Positions 46,040-55,682 are shown, counted from the first letter of the stretch. The stretch is 64,000 nucleotides of DNA from Lachnospiraceae bacterium (GCA_009774395.1 VSNQ01000004.1:1-64000); one strand, 5' to 3'. Made by a program: numbers and translations. The notes: generated from the sequence alone by a model not told the origin.

Positions 46040-46459
46040 CTACAAATGTTTCTCCTGTTCTTTATTTATATTTATCAGTTTCATGCTGTCCATATCCAGC
46101 CTTCTATAGAAACAGTTGTTTGCTACACCTTTATAAGAAGTATGACAGATATTCCCATTGAGCGGTCTTACCTTGTAGACAAGTGAATTTTGCTCACAGT
46201 TTACAAATATCTCCAAAAGTTCAAACTCGTTTCCTGATGTTTTCCCTTTATGCCAAAGTTCATTTCTCGAGGTACTCCACAAAACGAGCCTGCGCAGACG
46301 GATAGATGCTAACAGCGCCTCCTGATTGGTATAGGCAACTAAAATAACTTCATTTGTATCAGCATTCTGTATTGCAACGGGAAGAACTGCCTGCCCTGTT
46401 ATACTTGCAATTTTATTAAAATCCAGTTTTAAATCTTCAGTTTCCTCAATATAGCCCAT
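46040..46459 (-). CDS. HisI-like phosphoribosyl-AMP cyclohydrolase homologue with altered metal site
   Basis: A 139-residue HisI-fold protein. WSTSRNELWHKGKTSGNEF and ICHTSYKGVANNCFYRR match HisI, including the His and Cys ligands. The Asp triad that binds magnesium in HisI (D-C-D-x-D) reads N-C-E-Q-N here (VNCEQNSLVYKVRP). No other his gene is in the window. It may be a diverged paralogue with a different substrate. GAGGAG precedes ATG 46459. It follows the VWA gene by 18 bases, which suggests one transcript. Confidence 0.78.
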   Translation of the reverse strand: MGYIEETEDLKLDFNKIASITGQAVLPVAIQNADTNEVILVAYTNQEALLASIRLRRLVLWSTSRNELWHKGKTSGNEFELLEIFVNCEQNSLVYKVRPLNGNICHTSYKGVANNCFYRRLDMDSMKLININKEQEKHL

Positions 46460-46477
46460 AATTACAATGACTCCTCT

Positions 46478-47650
46478 TTACTTCCCCTTTTTGTCAAATC
46501 CTTCCAAGCTCTGCCCTTTTAGTGCACGCTCCAACAGCGTTGGCAGCATCTGCGGCGTACAGCCAAAGCATGGGATGCCAAGATTGGCGATTTTTTGCGC
46601 CATCTGCGCATCATAGTACGGTTTACCCCCGTCAGCCAATGCCAAAAGACTTACTACGGTAACGCCAGAGGTTTTCATTTCTTCCATTCTTCTAAGAAAA
46701 GCAGCACGGTTGCCGCCTTCTTCCAAGTCGGAAATTAAGAAAAACAGCGTTTTGGAAGGATTTTCAATAAACTGTTCGCAGTACGCAACCGATTTATTAA
46801 TATCTGTTCCGCCGCCAAGCTGAAAACCAAACAGCAAGTCAACGGGGTCGTCGCTTTTTTCCGTTAAATCAACAATATTAGTGTCAAATGCGACAACTCT
46901 TGTTTTAATGCTGGTCATACTCGCCAAAATACAGCTAATAATAGACGAATAAATCACCGATTCCCCCATTGAACCACTCTGGTCAATATCCAAAATTATT
47001 GTCCATTTATTTGCCGCCGTTGTGCTGGTTCTGTCAAAAAAATAAAAATGTTCGGGTACAATAGTACGCAGTTCGGGATTGTAATGTTTTAAGTTCCTGC
47101 TGATTGTCATTTTGTAATCCAGAGCCGCAGCAGAGGGAATTGGTGAATGCTTTCTTTTATTAACCGCAGCCGTTACAGCCCGCCGAATATCCTGCTCTAA
47201 CAGCTTATTAATTTCTTCTACGATTTTCTTAATAAATGCCCTTACACTGTCTTTGGAACGTTTGGGTATCTGCTCCTTTAGCATTAAAATCGTAGATGCA
47301 AGGTTAATATCTGGCTCCAAATTTTCCAAAAGCTCCGGCTCAAACAATAGCTGCTTTAACCCGCAGCGTGTCATTGCGTCATTTTGGATAACGGTCACTA
47401 ATTCCTTTTCAAACAAACTTCTTACATCGCCAAGCCAGCGGCTGATTTGCGGATTGGAGGGGCCGTTTCCAGCACCGCGCCCGCTGCCGCCAAAACCGCC
47501 TGCATCTGTATGATTATAAATCGCTGCCAAAGCCTGATCCATTAAATCCTGCTCGGCATTCAGACCACCGCCGCCCATATCCGAAAAACGCTTGTCGCTT
47601 TCCTGTCCTAAAATTAACCGCCACCTGCGGATTTGCTCCTCTTTCTCCAT
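46478..47650 (-). CDS. VWA domain protein (YehP-like), partner of the MoxR ATPase
   Basis: About 390 residues. The C-terminal half is a von Willebrand A domain with a complete MIDAS: DIDQSGSMGES, the Thr in GGGTDINKS, and ISDLEEGG. The helical N-terminus (RRWRLILGQESD, LGDVRSLFEKELVTVIQND) is typical of VWA proteins that pair with MoxR ATPases, such as E. coli YehP, ViaA and NorD. ATG 47650 with GGAGA upstream is the start; the open frame beyond it (to 47716) comes from a family A repeat. Last system gene before hisI-like. Confidence 0.88.
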   Translation of the reverse strand: MEKEEQIRRWRLILGQESDKRFSDMGGGGLNAEQDLMDQALAAIYNHTDAGGFGGSGRGAGNGPSNPQISRWLGDVRSLFEKELVTVIQNDAMTRCGLKQLLFEPELLENLEPDINLASTILMLKEQIPKRSKDSVRAFIKKIVEEINKLLEQDIRRAVTAAVNKRKHSPIPSAAALDYKMTISRNLKHYNPELRTIVPEHFYFFDRTSTTAANKWTIILDIDQSGSMGESVIYSSIISCILASMTSIKTRVVAFDTNIVDLTEKSDDPVDLLFGFQLGGGTDINKSVAYCEQFIENPSKTLFFLISDLEEGGNRAAFLRRMEEMKTSGVTVVSLLALADGGKPYYDAQMAQKIANLGIPCFGCTPQMLPTLLERALKGQSLEGFDKKGK

Positions 47651-47672
47651 AAAATTCTCCATTCCAATAACA

Positions 47673-47778
47673 CGTATACGCAAAAACAATTCGATTTTCC
47701 TTTCTACACAACACATATTGTCCGCTTATGCAAGATGGGTTGTGTAGAAATTAGAAAATCTTAACGCTTTTCAGTATT
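47673..47778 (-). repeat. Family A palindromic repeat, copy 3, between VWA and DUF5682 genes
   Basis: AATTCGATTTTCCTTTCTAC ... ATTAGAAAATCTTAACG is family A in reverse, with an inner stem CTACACAACACATATTG / CAAGATGGGTTGTGTAG. It sits inside an otherwise tightly packed operon, 23 bases before the VWA start. Confidence 0.85.
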
Positions 47779-47802
47779 TACCTACCTGAAGACATTTGTA
47801 AT

Positions 47803-50061
47803 CTATAAATCAAAGTCAAAATCATCCAAACTATCAATCATCTGCTGCGCGGTTTCATCAAGTGTGGTATTGATTGCCTCACTGACTTCCTGTGCATTTA
47901 ATCCCCATATTTCACCTAAGTTTTCCGCAATTTCATCCTTTTCCAGTGCAGAAAAATCAGCAAATGCACGCCGCAGGAATACAAGCGCCCGTTTAAACTC
48001 CTCATCATCAAGTGTTTCCAAATATTCATCAAGACTTTCCCATAAGGACAGTCTTGCAATTAAGGCATATTGGTTTTTCATAGCAAGCCCTTCAAACCAG
48101 CCGGCACCCAGATCCGCCGGAATGCCCTTTGACAGCCGCCGCTCTACCTCTGTGCGAAGCTGTTGTGAAGTCATACTGCCCCGCTCTAATAAGATTGCTG
48201 CTGCAAAGCCAGATAATTTCGTATTTAAGTCATCCCGCTGCGCAATCTCCATTAAAACCGCTGTCCACTCGTCACGCTCTAGGAAATCATGTGCCAATGC
48301 CACGCTGTTTAGCTGCTCCATTGCGGTTATTATTACTTTGCTTGCCTCGTCGTCGCATACACACGCATTTACCAGCGTCAGACAAGAACGATAGTAAAGC
48401 TGCTGCAAAATCGGAATTAACGGCGCAGAATCAACTCTGCGGATATTTCCATATTGTATTACAGTGGAAAGTCTATAGGCAGTCTGCGCCAAATCTTTTA
48501 TCGAAGAAGCACCAGATGCTGCATCAATTGCAAGCCGCTGCAATGCTGCTGTTGCATAATTGGCAGCAGCTTCCATTCCGCACGAAAATGCATCTTCAAT
48601 GACAGACGCAATCGTTCCCATATCCGTCGCGCCTTCGACACGCTCTTTCATTACAAAAGATGCCGCACCTGCAACCGTATCACCTTTTAATGCGGATTCT
48701 ACCAATTCAATCTCCGCTTCCGGCGTCCAGCGCACTGTCCAATGCTCCGACCATGTAGCATTTTCCTGTTTTACCTGCTGTTTTTGTGCAAAACTAATAT
48801 TCAGTACTCGAAGCTGGTTTAAAAAGGAAGAACGGTGCAAATCCATAAAAGCCGCCTTCTCCGAAGAAACACGCCTGTTTTCGCGCAAATCCAGCATTAA
48901 GTCCTGCGCCGTCAAATCACGATATTTTTCCAGCTTTAATTTCTTAATCTGTCGATAAAAATCCTCTTGAATGCTTGTGCGGCTCACACCCTCGGGCAAC
49001 GCGCCGATTGTCGTACCAATCTCTGTATCTGCTGTAGCAAGACTAATTGTGGGAAAGCTTCCCTCGCCTAGACAAGTTAACGCCGCATCACGCAAATCGC
49101 GAAGTACCGGCACTGTTCCTCCCCTTAACTGCGCCAGCGCATTGGCAAGACGCACCGCCTCAATTACAGACGCCGACGAAACGGGATTGCCGTTTTCTCT
49201 TTGATATGCTGCGATCTTCGATAAATAGCTTAGTGCAGAATACTGTTTTTCCTTTTTGTTTAATCCTTTCCATAATAGTGCATAATATGCCGGTGCCTTG
49301 TTCCCTGCACCGTATCCCGACCTTGAGGAAAGTCGATAATAGGAGTATGGCATTAACGTATGATTTGCTGCAAGCTTCGGCATTTTCGGCAGCTTATTCT
49401 CCTCCTGCCAGCTTTTTAAGCCTTTTACATGATAGGAACCTGTCACCACCACAATATCCTCTGGCGCAATACCGCGATCGACAGCCGTCTTAATCTGATA
49501 ACGCATATAGGATTCGCGCAGTGCCGTTTCTGCCCAGTCAGAATCTTCTCCTTCTGTCAATTCCCGCAGATTTTCGCCGAAACTGTTCGCCCCTTGGTGA
49601 TACGCCTGCGCGCTTTGTGCGTGCTCCAGTACACGCTCCCAAAACGTTTCATGCCCATCCTCTTGGCTTTTCTCATCAAGCTGTTGGTACACCGTCATTC
49701 TGCCTTCTTCGCCCTGTGTATCATCATTATTGGTTTCCGGTACTGCCAAAAACGCTTCGGAAGGCAAGTCAATAAAATGACATTCCACGGACTGCTCATG
49801 ACACCAACGGATCGCCTGATATTCCGGCGAATATTCCGCAAAAGGATAGAGAATTGTCCGCACCGGCGCATCTTTTGTATATGCCAGAACTGCAATCGGT
49901 GTTTTTGTTTCCTGCCGCACCATATCCCCAAGCATATCGTCAAAATCACTTGGTCCCTCAATCAACACAAGTTTCGGCTTCTTTTCATCTAAATACTCTC
50001 TTAAGAAATACGCCCCCGCCGGTGATAAATGCCGTATTCCAAAAAAATGTGGGTTATTCAT
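47803..50061 (-). CDS. DUF5682 protein (YehM-like) with ChaN/TraB-like N-terminal domain
   Basis: 752 residues. It opens with HFFGIRHLSPAGAYFLREYL, KLVLIEGPSDFDDML and later VVTGSYHVKGLKSW, the pattern of the EreA/ChaN/TraB superfamily, whose known members are metal- or haem-linked hydrolases. The remaining 500 residues are helical and continuous. E. coli YehM has this architecture beside YehL and YehP. Predicted cytoplasmic. GGAGG precedes ATG 50061. Confidence 0.82.
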   Translation of the reverse strand: MNNPHFFGIRHLSPAGAYFLREYLDEKKPKLVLIEGPSDFDDMLGDMVRQETKTPIAVLAYTKDAPVRTILYPFAEYSPEYQAIRWCHEQSVECHFIDLPSEAFLAVPETNNDDTQGEEGRMTVYQQLDEKSQEDGHETFWERVLEHAQSAQAYHQGANSFGENLRELTEGEDSDWAETALRESYMRYQIKTAVDRGIAPEDIVVVTGSYHVKGLKSWQEENKLPKMPKLAANHTLMPYSYYRLSSRSGYGAGNKAPAYYALLWKGLNKKEKQYSALSYLSKIAAYQRENGNPVSSASVIEAVRLANALAQLRGGTVPVLRDLRDAALTCLGEGSFPTISLATADTEIGTTIGALPEGVSRTSIQEDFYRQIKKLKLEKYRDLTAQDLMLDLRENRRVSSEKAAFMDLHRSSFLNQLRVLNISFAQKQQVKQENATWSEHWTVRWTPEAEIELVESALKGDTVAGAASFVMKERVEGATDMGTIASVIEDAFSCGMEAAANYATAALQRLAIDAASGASSIKDLAQTAYRLSTVIQYGNIRRVDSAPLIPILQQLYYRSCLTLVNACVCDDEASKVIITAMEQLNSVALAHDFLERDEWTAVLMEIAQRDDLNTKLSGFAAAILLERGSMTSQQLRTEVERRLSKGIPADLGAGWFEGLAMKNQYALIARLSLWESLDEYLETLDDEEFKRALVFLRRAFADFSALEKDEIAENLGEIWGLNAQEVSEAINTTLDETAQQMIDSLDDFDFDL

Positions 50062-50146
50062 CTTTAACCTCCATATCTACAAATCACCACACCGCTTAAA
50101 ATGTAGGATTCCTACTCTTCCCAATATCACAAATTCCGGCTGATTA

Positions 50147-50605
50147 TCATGTGTTCTCCTCCGAGCTGCACAAAACATATATCTTACCATTTTTATCTAC
50201 AATTTTTAGATGCCGGATAGAACTTTCGCTATCAGGAACTGTAACATTGAATTTATGATTATATTCATCTATTTCATAGATTAAATTGCTAAACATTGTT
50301 GCGCTTAAAATCATATGAAATGATGCATTCCATTCATTACACGCAATAATATGCATATTTGGATATAAAAGCTCTCCGACTTGAATCGTAACTTTATATA
50401 AATTGCCGTACGTCTTTCCGCCAAAGCCGAAAAATGGAACAGTCCTTTTCACTAATTGCGCCTTAAGTCCTCTCGTTAATACACTTTCCTCACCTACCCA
50501 AACAGGAATTAATGCACCTGTATCTAACAAAGCATCCAACCCATTTCCAAGCATAATAATAGGTCTTTGCTGACTCTCATCCAAATCCAATGTCATCTGT
50601 TTCAT
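50147..50605 (-). CDS. Retropepsin-like aspartic protease domain protein
   Basis: 152 residues. IIMLGNGLDALLDTGALIPVW carries the DTG active-site motif of retropepsin-type proteases in the right beta-strand context, and NASFHMILSATMFSNLIYEID may be the later flap/psi-loop region. One DTG per chain means it would act as a dimer. It overlaps the small upstream gene by four bases (ATGA) and sits between moxR and the DUF5682 gene, as an insertion in the E. coli-like gene order. Catalysis is an inference; the fold is suggested by motif only. Confidence 0.65.
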   Translation of the reverse strand: MKQMTLDLDESQQRPIIMLGNGLDALLDTGALIPVWVGEESVLTRGLKAQLVKRTVPFFGFGGKTYGNLYKVTIQVGELLYPNMHIIACNEWNASFHMILSATMFSNLIYEIDEYNHKFNVTVPDSESSIRHLKIVDKNGKIYVLCSSEENT

Positions 50606-50838
50606 CCATGTACCTCAACCATTCCCAATTGAAAGAGGTTATCTGGTGTTGTATATCTTGCCTTTATTTCCCCTTGCAGCATCAACATTGTTAATTCATC
50701 CTTTGTTTTATCTATGTATTTTACTACTGCCGACTTTACGGTCGCTTTATTGTCGGGGTACCATTCCACATCCACCAATCCAACCCATTGATCTGGATAC
50801 TTCTCTTGAATCTCCTCCCATGTCATTCTTTCGCCCAT
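50602..50838 (-). CDS. Small protein coupled to the retropepsin-like gene
   Basis: About 78 residues from ATG 50838, which has GGAGG 9 bases upstream; the frame to 50877 is unsupported. RMTWEEIQEKYPDQWVGLVDVEW matches the family seen at 43690. Its last four bases overlap the next gene. A toxin-inhibitor, substrate or propeptide role is possible but nothing in the sequence proves one. Confidence 0.7.
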   Translation of the reverse strand: MGERMTWEEIQEKYPDQWVGLVDVEWYPDNKATVKSAVVKYIDKTKDELTMLMLQGEIKARYTTPDNLFQLGMVEVHG

Positions 50839-50858
50839 ATTGAACCCTCCAAGATACT

Positions 50859-51941
50859 TTATACTAAATCCCGACACGCCTTATAAAGCCCAAGCCATCC
50901 GGAACCACGCTTTTTCATAACATTTTCAAGATATTCTTTCCATGCTACGGCATCTTTTTCTTCTTCTTTAATAATAGCGCCCTGCAGCCCAGCTGCCAAG
51001 TCTTCATCGGCAATAATTCCGCTGCCAAAACTGCCGGCTAATGCCATGCTGTTGCACAAAAGCGAAATCGCTTCTGCGGTTGAAAGTACGCCAGAGGTCG
51101 TTTTAACCTTGCGGCTGCGGTCAAGCGTTTCGCCGCTGCGCAGCTCGCGGAAAATGGTACAGACTTTCTCTACTACAGCTTCTTCCGGAAGTGACGCGTT
51201 TAAGTCAAGATTGCTGGAAAGCTGTTCGACTCTTGTCTTCACAATTTCTATTTCAGAATTTAAGTCCGCCGGCGCGGGCAGCACAACGATATTAAATCTT
51301 CGTTTTAACGCAGCAGACATTTCGTTCACGCCCTTATCCCTTGTATTTGCTGTAGCAATTACGGAAAATCCTTTCTGTGCTGCTACTTCCATATTTAATT
51401 CTGGTACAGAAATTCTTTTCTCTGAAAGAATCGAAATCAACGCATCCTGCACTTCAGAAGCACAGCGGGATATTTCCTCAAGCCGCGCAATTGTACCTGT
51501 TTCCATTGCGTGAAATATCGGGCTTTTGAGCATCGCCTCCTGTGACGGGCCTTTCGCAATTAACATTGCATAATTCCAGGAATAGCGAATCTGCTCCTCG
51601 GTAGTGCCTGCAGTTCCTTGAATGACTTTGGTAGAATCACCGTTAATTGCTGCCGTTAAATGTTCTGAAAGCCAGCTTTTTGCCGTTCCCGGTTCACCGA
51701 TCAGCAAAAGCGCTCTATCTGTAACCAATGTTGATACTGCGATTTCCACAAGCCGCTCATGTCCTATATATTTTGGTGTAATTTCCTTTCCCTTTACTTT
51801 GCCGCCGCAAACATATGTTTTTACTGACTGCGGCGACATTTTCCATCCTGTTGGAATCGGATTTGTTTCCGCTGCAATTAATGCCTCAATTTCTTCCTGA
51901 AATAACTGCTCCGCTGGCAGTCTTAATGTTTTGTCGCTCAT
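50859..51941 (-). CDS. MoxR-type AAA+ ATPase (YehL-like)
   Basis: 360 residues. Walker A GEPGTAKSWL, a Walker B that reads IARLEEISRC rather than DE, sensor 1 ATANTRDKGVNE and the arginine finger ALKRRFN. The LEE variant in Walker B is shared, as far as I recall, by the YehL subgroup. MoxR ATPases remodel partners recruited through VWA proteins. AAAGGAG lies before ATG 51941. It starts 137 bases after the second repeat protein. Confidence 0.9.
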   Translation of the reverse strand: MSDKTLRLPAEQLFQEEIEALIAAETNPIPTGWKMSPQSVKTYVCGGKVKGKEITPKYIGHERLVEIAVSTLVTDRALLLIGEPGTAKSWLSEHLTAAINGDSTKVIQGTAGTTEEQIRYSWNYAMLIAKGPSQEAMLKSPIFHAMETGTIARLEEISRCASEVQDALISILSEKRISVPELNMEVAAQKGFSVIATANTRDKGVNEMSAALKRRFNIVVLPAPADLNSEIEIVKTRVEQLSSNLDLNASLPEEAVVEKVCTIFRELRSGETLDRSRKVKTTSGVLSTAEAISLLCNSMALAGSFGSGIIADEDLAAGLQGAIIKEEEKDAVAWKEYLENVMKKRGSGWLGLYKACRDLV

Positions 51942-52077
51942 TTCTTACTGTAAACTCCTTTCTTTGTTCATTGTCCAATTTTGACTACAAATCAGCCTTA
52001 CTAAGTTGTAATCAATTCCTATTCTATCGAAACCTAACCATCCCTCAAACACAATACGCCTTTATCTGACTGCAACA

Positions 52078-53646
52078 CTATCCCATAAGCCATCCCGCAT
52101 TATTTTTCTCTGCGGAAAGCTGTAACTGCTGTTCTATTATCTCAGGTCTATCGTCCGTATAATTCATATAATATCCCCGCAAAATATAGCCGCCGTTTTC
52201 CCAATGGACATAGGAAAGCACTATACTAATTGTATCCTTACATAATTTAAGAGAAATTTTCTTTTGCTCTGCCTGACTTTGCAGCCATGTTACGCAGTTT
52301 TCACCTTTTAACAGTTTTGCCATAGCTGCTGCTGGCAAAAAGCTAGGATTTATTGTACTCCCGTCTGTATTTTCGCCGGAATGTTCATATAAATCCATTG
52401 CCAGTGCTTCCAGACTTTCATCGGCTGCTGTAATTAGAGAAAAGAACAGAAGCATTCCCATAGAATCCTCAAAAAAACGCATTCGATCATACCGCGAATG
52501 GGGTAACGGCGACATTAAGTCATAGTTTAACTGCGGCATAGCACCGACACCATTATTTTTCCTGCGTTGTAATGCTTCCCGATAGCAGGCGCATATTTCC
52601 TCTCCGCCCTTGCCAACAAACGCTGCCAATAGTTCCTGCAAAAAATCAATTTTTTCTCTGCTTTCCATTGATACAAGCATACGAAGCGCCCTATCTCTGC
52701 CCTCGTCATCCAATGCATTATCCAGTGCTGCGATTGTGGCATGAAACCACTCCGCGATAAGCGCCGCTGACCATTTTGTTGTGGTTGTACGCAGATACGG
52801 CAATGCACTTTTGGGCTTGCTCTTAAAAAATGCGTATGCGCGCTCGCTCTCCATTGACGCAAGCGCACGAATTGCCGCTTCCTTGCATTTCCCCCGCTCA
52901 CTTTTTGTATAACCAATTAATAAATCAATATTTTCTTGATTGTGCCTTAACGCATATATCAATGCCTGCCGTACTTCCTTTTCCGCTGTTTGCAGCATTT
53001 CTATGTAAAAAGAATCCGCACGTTCTTCCAACACCGTTTCAATAATCTGTACACGCCTTACCATTTCCCGCTTCCCTTTAGGATCGAAATCCTTTTTCAG
53101 CAAAGGAAGAACAGCTTCTCCCTGATTGGCAAGCCATTTTGCTGCAGCGTCTGCAAACATGGTACTTGAGCTTCCCAATGCCTGCACCAAATAAGATTTT
53201 ACACGAAAATCTTCAAACCACTCTGGTTCTCGATCATAGGTATCACAAATATACGCATAATGATTTCCACTCGATAATGTAACTGCTTCCCGCAGATGAT
53301 ACAGCAAAGAATACGGTGCATTGACTGCGATATGTTCTTCGTACTGCTGAATGGAAAGCGGCATAGCACTACCATCTACCTCCACCTCCACCATTCCCAA
53401 CGTACAAAGTACCGAATCCACCAGCGTCAGCGCTTCCAAGAGTGTCTGGGCTGGTGTTGGACACTCTTGGGTTAAAAGCGTATGTACATATTCACCGATT
53501 TTTGCAAAAACTGGTGAAGCCGTTTCCAGTGGTTTGATTGCCTCTGCTGCCTTCTTGAAACGAAAATCCTCCGCTAACAGGTTTGTTCCAGCAATTGCCG
53601 CCGCACGCATACGGGTACGCAGTTCATAAATGGGTTTGACGTCCAT
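52078..53646 (-). CDS. Helical-repeat protein 2 of the MoxR-VWA operon
   Basis: 522 residues. It begins MDVKPIYELRTRMRAAAIAG and closely resembles its neighbour; shared blocks are VFAKIGEYVHTLL, DFDPKGKREMVRRVQIIE, AEKEVRQALIYALRHNQENIDLLIG and GKGGEEICACYREAL. Alternating helices with a regular Leu pattern suggest HEAT/Armadillo-like repeats, a binding scaffold. It lacks about 130 residues of its paralogue at the C-terminus. AAAGGAG before ATG 53646. No enzyme motif is seen. Confidence 0.72.
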   Translation of the reverse strand: MDVKPIYELRTRMRAAAIAGTNLLAEDFRFKKAAEAIKPLETASPVFAKIGEYVHTLLTQECPTPAQTLLEALTLVDSVLCTLGMVEVEVDGSAMPLSIQQYEEHIAVNAPYSLLYHLREAVTLSSGNHYAYICDTYDREPEWFEDFRVKSYLVQALGSSSTMFADAAAKWLANQGEAVLPLLKKDFDPKGKREMVRRVQIIETVLEERADSFYIEMLQTAEKEVRQALIYALRHNQENIDLLIGYTKSERGKCKEAAIRALASMESERAYAFFKSKPKSALPYLRTTTTKWSAALIAEWFHATIAALDNALDDEGRDRALRMLVSMESREKIDFLQELLAAFVGKGGEEICACYREALQRRKNNGVGAMPQLNYDLMSPLPHSRYDRMRFFEDSMGMLLFFSLITAADESLEALAMDLYEHSGENTDGSTINPSFLPAAAMAKLLKGENCVTWLQSQAEQKKISLKLCKDTISIVLSYVHWENGGYILRGYYMNYTDDRPEIIEQQLQLSAEKNNAGWLMG

Positions 53647-53678
53647 ACTTTTTTACTCCTTTCCCAAAGGAATCACTG

Positions 53679-55646
53679 TTATTCTTTGCTCCACTCGATA
53701 ATCCATTGATCCAACATATGCAAACTTAAATTTTTATTTTTTATTTCTCCTGCTTGAACAGCATTATATATCGCTCTTGCTTCCTCTACAATTACGCTGT
53801 TTCCGCCCGGCATCTGGCTTAGATACCTTTGAATTGACCACCCACCGACACTAGGATTATTTTTTACATATTGAAGCCCCAATCCCTTGCATTCTGTCCA
53901 GCCACAGCCCTTCATATATAAAAGATATTCTTCATTATCCTTTGTAAGCAGCGCTCTTTGATAAAAATATTCACCCATTTGTCTGCGCTGCTCTTCATCA
54001 AGAGGCGGCAGCCAGTTATGGATAATATTATCCATATCCTTGCTGGCGTGCTTTATCATCCATGCAATAATCTGGCTGCTGCAGGGAATCGTAACTGGAT
54101 AAGATTCGCTATATACAACTTTAAAAATATAACCATTTTTTTCTCTACTATAACAAATATGCGAGAGTGCCTCTTGTATGGATTGCATACATACTTTATT
54201 TGTCTTTGGTTTGGGCTGATCAGCGGCTGCTGGCTGCACGGTAAGCTGTTCCTCCAGCCATTGGGTACAGTCTTCCTCCTCCATAATTTTCACAATCACC
54301 GCTGCGGATAGGAAATGCACGTCTTTTTGTCCGCCTTCTCCCTGATACAGTTCCAATGCCAATGCCTTTAATGACGGATCGGGATTGAGCATCAAAGAAG
54401 GACGCAGAATCATCTCCATCCCTATCGCAAAATACATATTGTGAATACGATAAAACAGATGTCTTACCCAATAATAAAGTTCAACCATATCCGGAATATC
54501 TAAATCGCTAAAATACATTAACCCTGCTGGTTTTAACCGATTTAATAAATCCTTATGCGCAAGCGCCGCACGATAGCAGGCACAGATTTCCTCGCCGCCT
54601 TTTCCTAAAAGCGCAAGAATACAATAATTCAAAGCGGCTATTTTTGCTGCTGTTTCCTTATCTGTCTTGCATACACCAGTCACATCGCCTTTTAGTTCAT
54701 CAACCGGCAGCGCAATTACCTCCGCAAGTGCCTTATGAAATATCTCTGGCAGCATCTTTACTGCCCATGACGTTGAAACATTTAATAGATATTTTAATCC
54801 GTCTGCTGGCTTTTTCTCAATTGTCTTTTGAAATAGCGCATGTGCACGCTCGTCCTCCATCTTTGCCAGAACGCTGTATACCATCTGTTTTGCTTTGCCT
54901 TTTTCTGTTTTTACCATATCAATTAAAAGTTCAATATTTTCTGGTGCAAACCGCAGGGCATAGATTAGTTCCTGACGCACATCTTTCTCTGCGGTTTCCA
55001 ACATTTTTAGGTAAAAATCATTTGCTCGCTCCCCAGCGATTCCCTCTATCACTTGGACACGGCGCACCATCTCCTTTTTCCCTTTTGGATCAAAGTCTTT
55101 CATAACAAATGGCAGAATTGCCTCTCCTTCATTTTCAAGCCATGTTACTACCAGATCCGCCAGTTCTGCATAGGAAGCATTGAGCCCTTGCACTAGTACA
55201 TATTTGACTCGATAATCCTGAAACGCTTCCAAATTGTTTTGCCGTATTTCACATGCCAAATTATAATGGCCGCTGCCCGTAGTCGTCAGTGCATCTGTAA
55301 GATTTTTTAACACGGAATATGGCGCATTTACCACAAATTCCTCATTGTTTTTCGGTACTTCTAATGATTCTATTTCACCCTTTACATCTACGTTCCCTAA
55401 TGTACAGATTACAGCATCTACCAAAGTAATAGATTCTAATAGTGTACTTGTAGGATTTGCATTGTCTGGTGATAAGAGTTGATTAACCATCTGCCCGATT
55501 TTTGCAAAAACTGGTGAAGATGCTTCCAATGGTTTTATAGCTTCTGCGGCACGCTTTAAACGGAAATCCTCTGCCAAAAGGCTTGCGCCCGCAATTGCCG
55601 CCGCCCGCAGACGGGCACGCAGTTCATAGATTGGTTTTGTGTCCAT
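53679..55646 (-). CDS. Helical-repeat protein 1 of the MoxR-VWA operon
   Basis: 655 residues. It begins MDTKPIYELRARLRAAAIAG and is paralogous to the next gene downstream, probably from tandem duplication. The middle is made of HEAT-like helical pairs; the last 130 residues are extra (HNWLPPLDEEQRRQMGEYFY, YMKGCGWTECKGLGLQYVK). In E. coli the comparable position is held by YehI/MolR-like proteins; homology to them is not shown here. AAAGGA lies before ATG 55646. Confidence 0.72.
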   Translation of the reverse strand: MDTKPIYELRARLRAAAIAGASLLAEDFRLKRAAEAIKPLEASSPVFAKIGQMVNQLLSPDNANPTSTLLESITLVDAVICTLGNVDVKGEIESLEVPKNNEEFVVNAPYSVLKNLTDALTTTGSGHYNLACEIRQNNLEAFQDYRVKYVLVQGLNASYAELADLVVTWLENEGEAILPFVMKDFDPKGKKEMVRRVQVIEGIAGERANDFYLKMLETAEKDVRQELIYALRFAPENIELLIDMVKTEKGKAKQMVYSVLAKMEDERAHALFQKTIEKKPADGLKYLLNVSTSWAVKMLPEIFHKALAEVIALPVDELKGDVTGVCKTDKETAAKIAALNYCILALLGKGGEEICACYRAALAHKDLLNRLKPAGLMYFSDLDIPDMVELYYWVRHLFYRIHNMYFAIGMEMILRPSLMLNPDPSLKALALELYQGEGGQKDVHFLSAAVIVKIMEEEDCTQWLEEQLTVQPAAADQPKPKTNKVCMQSIQEALSHICYSREKNGYIFKVVYSESYPVTIPCSSQIIAWMIKHASKDMDNIIHNWLPPLDEEQRRQMGEYFYQRALLTKDNEEYLLYMKGCGWTECKGLGLQYVKNNPSVGGWSIQRYLSQMPGGNSVIVEEARAIYNAVQAGEIKNKNLSLHMLDQWIIEWSKE

Positions 55647-55682
55647 AATTATTATCCTTTCTTTTGATTTTTACGAATGTTC

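Noticed and set aside
47651..47716. A longer VWA protein starting MCCVERKIE.
   Set aside because: The extra codons lie in the family A repeat; GGAGA sits in front of ATG 47650.
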